A stretch of 64,000 nt of DNA from the NCBI RefSeq assembly GCF_001650725.1, contig NZ_LXVX01000039.1:373131-437130 (forward strand). Direction: 5' to 3'. How positions within the stretch are numbered: position 1 is the first letter of the stretch; every line of letters begins with the position of its first letter. This DNA comes from Sphingobium sp. TCM1 (GTDB lineage Bacteria > Pseudomonadota > Alphaproteobacteria > Sphingomonadales > Sphingomonadaceae). Below, one piece after another: positions 59,619 through 64,000 of the stretch. Made by a program: the position numbers and the translations under genes. The notes beneath the pieces were generated by a model, which ran no database searches, was not told where the DNA came from, and was given only the letters and a program-made list of their open reading frames with translations.

Positions 59619-59800
59619 GGTGGAATTTAGGGGGTCCGGCATCCGCGTCGCCTGTTTGACGAACGGGCAACAGGGTTCGACCAACGACATTGGCGCCGAT
59701 GCCCATCGCTTGACCGGTGGGGCGAAACGGTTGATCCCGCGTTCATCGCGCGCGAGATAGTGTATCGTAGCGCACCAGACGTGTCGGAGTCCCAAAGCCT

Positions 59801-62452
59801 ATGTCCTTCCAGAAAATCCTGCCGCTGCTGATCGCGGCCGCCCCGCTGGCCCTGGCCACCCCCGCGCTGGCCCAGGGCACCGCGCCCGCCGGCCCCGGCG
59901 CCGGCATCACCACCCAGCTGCCGCGCGGCGCGGCGCCCAGCCATTATGCGATCGAAGTGACGCCCGATGCGGCGAACCTGAAATTCACCGGCAAGGCGGC
60001 GATGGACGTCACCGTCAGCCAGCAACTGCCCGCGCTGGTGCTGAACGCCGCCGACCTGACCATCTCCTCGGTCATGCTGACCCCGGCGAAGGGCAAGCCG
60101 ATCAAGGGCAGCGCGAAAGTCGATGCAGAAGCGCAGACCGTGACGATGGACTTCGGCAAGCCGATCGCGCCCGGCGCGTACCGGCTGGACATCGTCTATG
60201 CCGGCATCATCAACCAGCAGGCGAACGGCCTGTTCGCGCTCGACTATACCGACAATGCGGGCGCGGCGAAGCGCGCGCTCTTCACCCAGTTCGAGGCGCC
60301 CGACGCCCGCCGCTTCGTGCCGAGCTGGGACGAGCCGAGCTACAAGGCCACGTTCGACCTCTCCGCCGTCATCCCCACCGGCGAGCTGGCGGTCGGCAAC
60401 ATGCCGGTCAAGTCCTCGACCGATCTGGGCGGCGGCAAGACGCGCGTGACCTTCGGCACGTCCCCCAAAATGTCCTCCTACCTGCTCTTCTTCGGCCTGG
60501 GCGAACTGGAGCGCGCGACCAAGATGTCGGGGGCGACCGAAGTCGGCGTCATCACCGGCAAGGGCAATACGGGCAAGGCCCGGCTGGCACTGGATGCGTC
60601 CGCCGCGATCCTGCCCTGGTTCAACGATTATTTCGGCACCCCCTACCCCCTGCCCAAGCTCGACAATGTGGCCGGGCCGGGCCAGAGCCAGTTCTTCAGC
60701 GCGATGGAGAATTGGGGCGCGATCTTCACTTTCGAGCGCGCGCTGCTGGTCGACCCGCGCTTCACGTCCGAAGCGACCAAGCGCCGCATCTACGAAACGG
60801 TCGCGCATGAAATGGCGCACCAGTGGTTCGGCGACCTCGTCACCATGGCCTGGTGGGATGATCTGTGGCTGAACGAGGGCTTCGCCAGCTGGATGGCGAC
60901 CAAGGTCAGCGACAAGCTGCAACCGCAATGGGAGATGCTGCTGACCCGCGTCGACGGGCGCGAGGCGGCGATGAGCCTCGATTCGCTCGCTACCACCCAC
61001 CCCGTGGTGCAGAAGATCACGACCGTCGACCAGGTGAACCAGGCGTTCGACGCCATCACCTACCAGAAGGGCGAGGCCGTCATCACCATGCTGGAAGGCT
61101 ATGCCGGCGAGGAGACGTGGAAGAACGGCATCCGCAGCTATATGAAGGCGCACGCCTATGGCAACACCGTCACCGACGACCTGTGGAAGGCGGTCGAGGG
61201 CGCCGGCGCCAAGGGGCTGGTGTCGATCGCGCATGACTTCACCAGCAAGCCCGGCATCCCGCTGGTCAAGGTGGAGAGCGCCCAGTGCCAGGGCGGCAAT
61301 ATGCTGCTGACGCTGAGCCAGAGCGAGTTCAGCCGCGACAATAAGGACAAGGCGCCGCTGTCGTGGAACGTGCCGGTGATGGCGCAGACCGTGGGCGGCA
61401 CGGCGCAGCGGCTGATCCTCCAGGGCAAGAGGCAGATGACGCTGCCGGGCTGCGGCGCCTATGTCGTCAATGCCGGGCAGACGGGCTATTATCGCTCGCT
61501 CTATCCGCAGGCCGATGTGAAGGCGCTGGCCAGGGACTTCACCAAGCTCGCCAGCATCGACCAGACCGGGCTGCTGGCGGACAATTTCCAGCTGGGCCTC
61601 GGCGGATACCAGCCGATCGGACTGGCGCTCGACCTGGTGGACGCGGTGCCGGCATCGGCCAGCCCGGCCGTGCTGGCCGAAGTGCCCGGCTATCTGGGCA
61701 GCGCGCATGACATGCTGGAAAGCGACCCGGCAGCGCAGGCGCGGGTCGCGGCCTATGCCTCGGCCAAGCTCGGCCCGGTGCTGTCGTCGATCGGCTATGA
61801 CGCGAAGGCCGGGGAAGGCCCGCAGGCGCCGGTGCTGCGATCGGCGCTGGTGTCGACGCTGGGCGACATGGGCGACAAGGCGGTGGTGGCCGAAGCCAAT
61901 CGCCGCTTCGCCGCGCTGGCGACCGATCCCGCCGCGCTCGACGGGCCGCTGCGCAATGTCTGGCTGGCGATCATCGCGAAGAATGCCGACCAGGCGACCT
62001 GGGACAGGCTGCGCGCCATGGCGAAGGGCGCGAAGACCGACCTGGAGAAGAGCAGCCTCTATGCGCTGCTGGGCGGAGCGAAGGACGCGAAGCTGGGCGC
62101 GCGGGCGCTCGACCTTGCGCTTACCGACGAGCCGGGCAAGACCACCAGCGCCGCGATCATCAGCCAGGTCGGCGCAGAGCATCCGATGCTGGCGGTGGAC
62201 TATGTGCTGGCGCACCGCGCGCAATATGAGGCGCTGATCGACGTGTCGGCGCGCAGCCAGGCGCTTGCCCGACTGGGCGGCGGATCGGCGGACCCGGCGA
62301 TGGTGACGAAGCTGGACGCCTATGCCACCCAATATCTGACGCCCGAATCGCGCAAGGTGGTCGACCGGTCGATCGCCGCGATCAAGACGCGGATCGAGAC
62401 GCGCGGCCGGCTGAAGGCGCCGCTCGCCGCCTGGTTCGCGGCGAAGAAGTAG
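59801..62452 (+). CDS. Exported M1-family aminopeptidase
   Basis: An 883-residue zinc peptidase with a signal peptide (LALATPALAQG). The exopeptidase motif is SAMEN (residues 300-304), in place of GAMEN, and zinc ligands are His336, His340 (HEMAH) and Glu359 (in WLNEGF). The C-terminal 400 residues form the ERAP1-like helical bowl. It removes N-terminal residues from peptides in the periplasm. Its signal sequence sets it apart from the cytosolic PepN. A terminator follows. Confidence 0.93.
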   Translation: MSFQKILPLLIAAAPLALATPALAQGTAPAGPGAGITTQLPRGAAPSHYAIEVTPDAANLKFTGKAAMDVTVSQQLPALVLNAADLTISSVMLTPAKGKPIKGSAKVDAEAQTVTMDFGKPIAPGAYRLDIVYAGIINQQANGLFALDYTDNAGAAKRALFTQFEAPDARRFVPSWDEPSYKATFDLSAVIPTGELAVGNMPVKSSTDLGGGKTRVTFGTSPKMSSYLLFFGLGELERATKMSGATEVGVITGKGNTGKARLALDASAAILPWFNDYFGTPYPLPKLDNVAGPGQSQFFSAMENWGAIFTFERALLVDPRFTSEATKRRIYETVAHEMAHQWFGDLVTMAWWDDLWLNEGFASWMATKVSDKLQPQWEMLLTRVDGREAAMSLDSLATTHPVVQKITTVDQVNQAFDAITYQKGEAVITMLEGYAGEETWKNGIRSYMKAHAYGNTVTDDLWKAVEGAGAKGLVSIAHDFTSKPGIPLVKVESAQCQGGNMLLTLSQSEFSRDNKDKAPLSWNVPVMAQTVGGTAQRLILQGKRQMTLPGCGAYVVNAGQTGYYRSLYPQADVKALARDFTKLASIDQTGLLADNFQLGLGGYQPIGLALDLVDAVPASASPAVLAEVPGYLGSAHDMLESDPAAQARVAAYASAKLGPVLSSIGYDAKAGEGPQAPVLRSALVSTLGDMGDKAVVAEANRRFAALATDPAALDGPLRNVWLAIIAKNADQATWDRLRAMAKGAKTDLEKSSLYALLGGAKDAKLGARALDLALTDEPGKTTSAAIISQVGAEHPMLAVDYVLAHRAQYEALIDVSARSQALARLGGGSADPAMVTKLDAYATQYLTPESRKVVDRSIAAIKTRIETRGRLKAPLAAWFAAKK

Positions 62453-62465
62453 GCGGAAACGGAAC

Positions 62466-62491
62466 AGGGCGGCTCGCAAGGCCGCCCTTTC
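62466..62491 (+). terminator. Intrinsic terminator after the M1 peptidase
   Basis: AGGGCGGC/GCCGCCCT stem with a 7-base loop, followed by TTTCT. A second small hairpin CTGGCT/AGCCAG at 62491-62513 could serve the convergent gene. Confidence 0.75.
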
Positions 62492-62534
62492 TGGCTGGAT
62501 ATTATCGAGCCAGATCAGTTCGTCATCGCGAAAA

Positions 62535-64000
62535 TCATTCCTGCAACGATACGCCGGGGCTGCGCGGATCGGCGGCGCCGACCCAGCGACCGTCCGCCAT
62601 GCGCTCCGCCGCATTGGCCTTGAGGCCGAGGCGGCTGACGGTCACGCGGTGGCCCAGCTTTTCCAGCGGCGCCTTCATCGCCTCCAGCGAGGTGCCCTGT
62701 TCCAGCACCAGCCCGTCGCCGTTGAAGAAGATCAGGCCGTGGGCGATCGCATCCTGCGCCGACAGGCCCCAGTCGAAATGGGCGATCAGCGCCTTGGCCA
62801 CCTGCATGATGATGGTCTTGCCGCCCGCCGCGCCCACGGTGAAGATGGGAGTGCCCTTGTCATCATAGACGATCGTCGGCGACATGGAGGAGAGCGGCCG
62901 CTTGCCCGGTTCCACCCGGTTGGCGACGGGCTTGCCGTCCTTTTCCGGGGTCAGGCTGAAATCGGTCAGCTCATTGTTGAGGATGACGCCGTTCGCCACC
63001 AGCTGGCTGCCGAAGAAGCTTTCGATGGTGGAGGTCCAGGCGGCGATGTCGCCGTCATGATCCACGGCGACGAAATGGCTGGTGCCGCTTTCGGGCTGGG
63101 GCAGCGAGGTGGTGCGCGGCTGCGCGCCGGGCGGCGTGCCGGGTGTGTAGGCGGTCAGCGCCTTGTTGAGGCGGATCAGCGAGGATCGCTGCCGGAGATA
63201 GGCCGGGTCGATCATGCCGCTGACCGGCACCGGGACGAAATCGGGATCGCCGAGCCAGGTGTCGCGATCGGCATAGGCGAGCTGCATCGCTTCGCCGATC
63301 ACATGCCAGGAGCGCGGATCGTCCTTGCCCCATTGGGCGAGCGGGAAGCGCTCCACCATGCCGAGAATTTCCAGCACGGTGACGCCGCCCGACGACACCG
63401 GCCCCATGCCGCACACCGTATAGACGCGATATTTGCCGCAGACGGGCTTGCGCGGCTTCGCCTGATAGGCGGCGATGTCCGCTTCCGTCATCGGCACCGG
63501 ATTTTTCGGCGCGTTGGTGACGGCGGCGGCGAGCAGCCTGGCGTTCTCCCCGGTGTAGAAGGCGTCCGGCCCCTCCGCCGCGACCCGCCTGAACAGGGCA
63601 GCGAGCGCCGGGTTCTTGAGGATCGTGCCCTTGGGCGCGGGCTTGCCGTCGATCCAGAAATAAGACTGGATGTCGGGGAAGTCGGCCCACACGGCGGCGA
63701 CCGCGCGCATGGCGGTGTCGAGCCGCTCGCGCACCTCGAAGCCTTCCTCGGCGTAGCGGATCGCGGGCTGGAACAGGTCCGCCCAGGGCAGCTTGCCCCA
63801 TTTCCGGTGCGCGTCCCAGGCGAGCCGCAGATTGCCCGGCACGCCGACCGAATAGCCGCCCGGCCAGGCCTGGCGGAACGGCATCACCTGGCCGTCGGGA
63901 CCGATGAAGCGGTCGGGCCGCGCGGCGGCGGGGGCGGTTTCGCGGCCGTCGATCGATTCCAGCAGGCCGGTCGCGCCGTCATGGTGCATCAGGAACCCAC
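62535..64000 (-). CDS. Gamma-glutamyltranspeptidase, N-terminus outside window
   Basis: The 3' 488 codons of a gamma-glutamyltransferase; the frame is open to the window edge, so the start lies beyond. The small-subunit nucleophile Thr is the first residue of TSHFVAVDHDGD (codon 63081-63083), after which GSQLVANGVILNNELTDFS and AGGKTIIMQVAKAL follow. The large-subunit part shows GRETAPAAARP. It hydrolyses or transfers the gamma-glutamyl group of glutathione, usually in the periplasm, after self-cleavage. Convergent with the M1 peptidase gene. Confidence 0.93.
   Translation of the reverse strand, partial: GFLMHHDGATGLLESIDGRETAPAAARPDRFIGPDGQVMPFRQAWPGGYSVGVPGNLRLAWDAHRKWGKLPWADLFQPAIRYAEEGFEVRERLDTAMRAVAAVWADFPDIQSYFWIDGKPAPKGTILKNPALAALFRRVAAEGPDAFYTGENARLLAAAVTNAPKNPVPMTEADIAAYQAKPRKPVCGKYRVYTVCGMGPVSSGGVTVLEILGMVERFPLAQWGKDDPRSWHVIGEAMQLAYADRDTWLGDPDFVPVPVSGMIDPAYLRQRSSLIRLNKALTAYTPGTPPGAQPRTTSLPQPESGTSHFVAVDHDGDIAAWTSTIESFFGSQLVANGVILNNELTDFSLTPEKDGKPVANRVEPGKRPLSSMSPTIVYDDKGTPIFTVGAAGGKTIIMQVAKALIAHFDWGLSAQDAIAHGLIFFNGDGLVLEQGTSLEAMKAPLEKLGHRVTVSRLGLKANAAERMADGRWVGAADPRSPGVSLQE

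Noticed and set aside
59627..62614. A 995-codon open frame on the minus strand opposite the M1 peptidase
   Set aside because: It is rich in Arg/Gly/His with no family motif, and the plus strand carries an intact zinc peptidase with catalytic residues. GC-rich codon structure opens such antisense frames.
1..64000. tRNA, rRNA, CRISPR, prophage or transposon features
   Set aside because: I read all spacers and found no tRNA T-loop/acceptor pattern, no regular direct-repeat array, and no transposase, integrase or phage structural genes.

Overview
The window is GC-rich, densely packed chromosomal DNA that reads as core genome of a sphingomonad (Alphaproteobacteria, Sphingomonas/Sphingobium group). 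This rests on the gene content: a nadD-rsfS-rlmH-envC-ctpA cluster, a COQ7-type ubiquinone hydroxylase, a CrtZ carotenoid hydroxylase, an UrcA-family secreted protein and many GTG/TTG starts. I found no rRNA, tRNA, CRISPR array, prophage, transposase or integrase. About 57 protein genes are supported. The last one (a gamma-glutamyltranspeptidase) runs off the right edge.

Layout. 1-3.8 kb: a polysaccharide flippase, an adenosine kinase, an EI24-family membrane protein and a small lipoprotein. 3.8-4.3 kb: a 540-bp gene-free gap with degenerate repeats. 4.3-8.1 kb: epoxyqueuosine reductase QueG, a NatAB-like exporter and an exported MsrB. 8.1-11.8 kb: a minus-strand operon of a flavin oxidoreductase, a GtrA protein and a large polytopic membrane protein, probably for lipid-linked sugar transfer. 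12-19.7 kb: urcA-like gene, purH, then nadD-rsfS-rlmH-envC-ctpA, dsbB and coq7. 19.8-24.6 kb: a tandem pair of four-cysteine secreted proteins, an Atm1-like ABC exporter and small secreted proteins. 24.7-29.6 kb: a probably broken helix-turn-helix gene, thiC under a TPP riboswitch, and an S9 peptidase.

29.8-36.5 kb holds the most unusual system: three tightly coupled genes encoding transglutaminase-DUF2126, circularly permuted ATP-grasp-alpha-E, and a second transglutaminase. The set is predicted to make and break amide bonds, but its product is unknown. It is followed by a palindromic repeat and an orphan Imm26-like immunity gene whose base composition differs from its neighbours. 37-44.4 kb: a cytochrome P450 and membrane hydrolase pair, a tiny protein with a phospholipase-A2-like Cys/His/Asp signature, kdsA, proA, a LuxR-type regulator and a methyltransferase. 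44.5-49.9 kb: a CDC48-type double AAA+ ATPase, a LysR regulator, a diguanylate cyclase and a GST. A strong orphan terminator lies upstream of the AAA+ gene. 50-57.5 kb: acs, cytochrome b561, sufE, a lipoprotein, crtZ, an MscS channel and a metC-like/sseA-like sulfur pair. 57.6-64 kb: a proline-rich envelope protein, queF, an M1 aminopeptidase and the partial gamma-glutamyltranspeptidase.

Functional links: QueG and QueF belong to queuosine synthesis; EnvC, CtpA, the flippase and KdsA to envelope biogenesis; SufE, the MetC-like and SseA-like proteins to sulfur handling; and DsbB, MsrB and the four-Cys proteins to periplasmic thiol chemistry. Start codons were chosen from ribosome-binding sites, overlaps with neighbours and family N-termini. 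Functions are family-level calls from reading the sequence; no database search was run.
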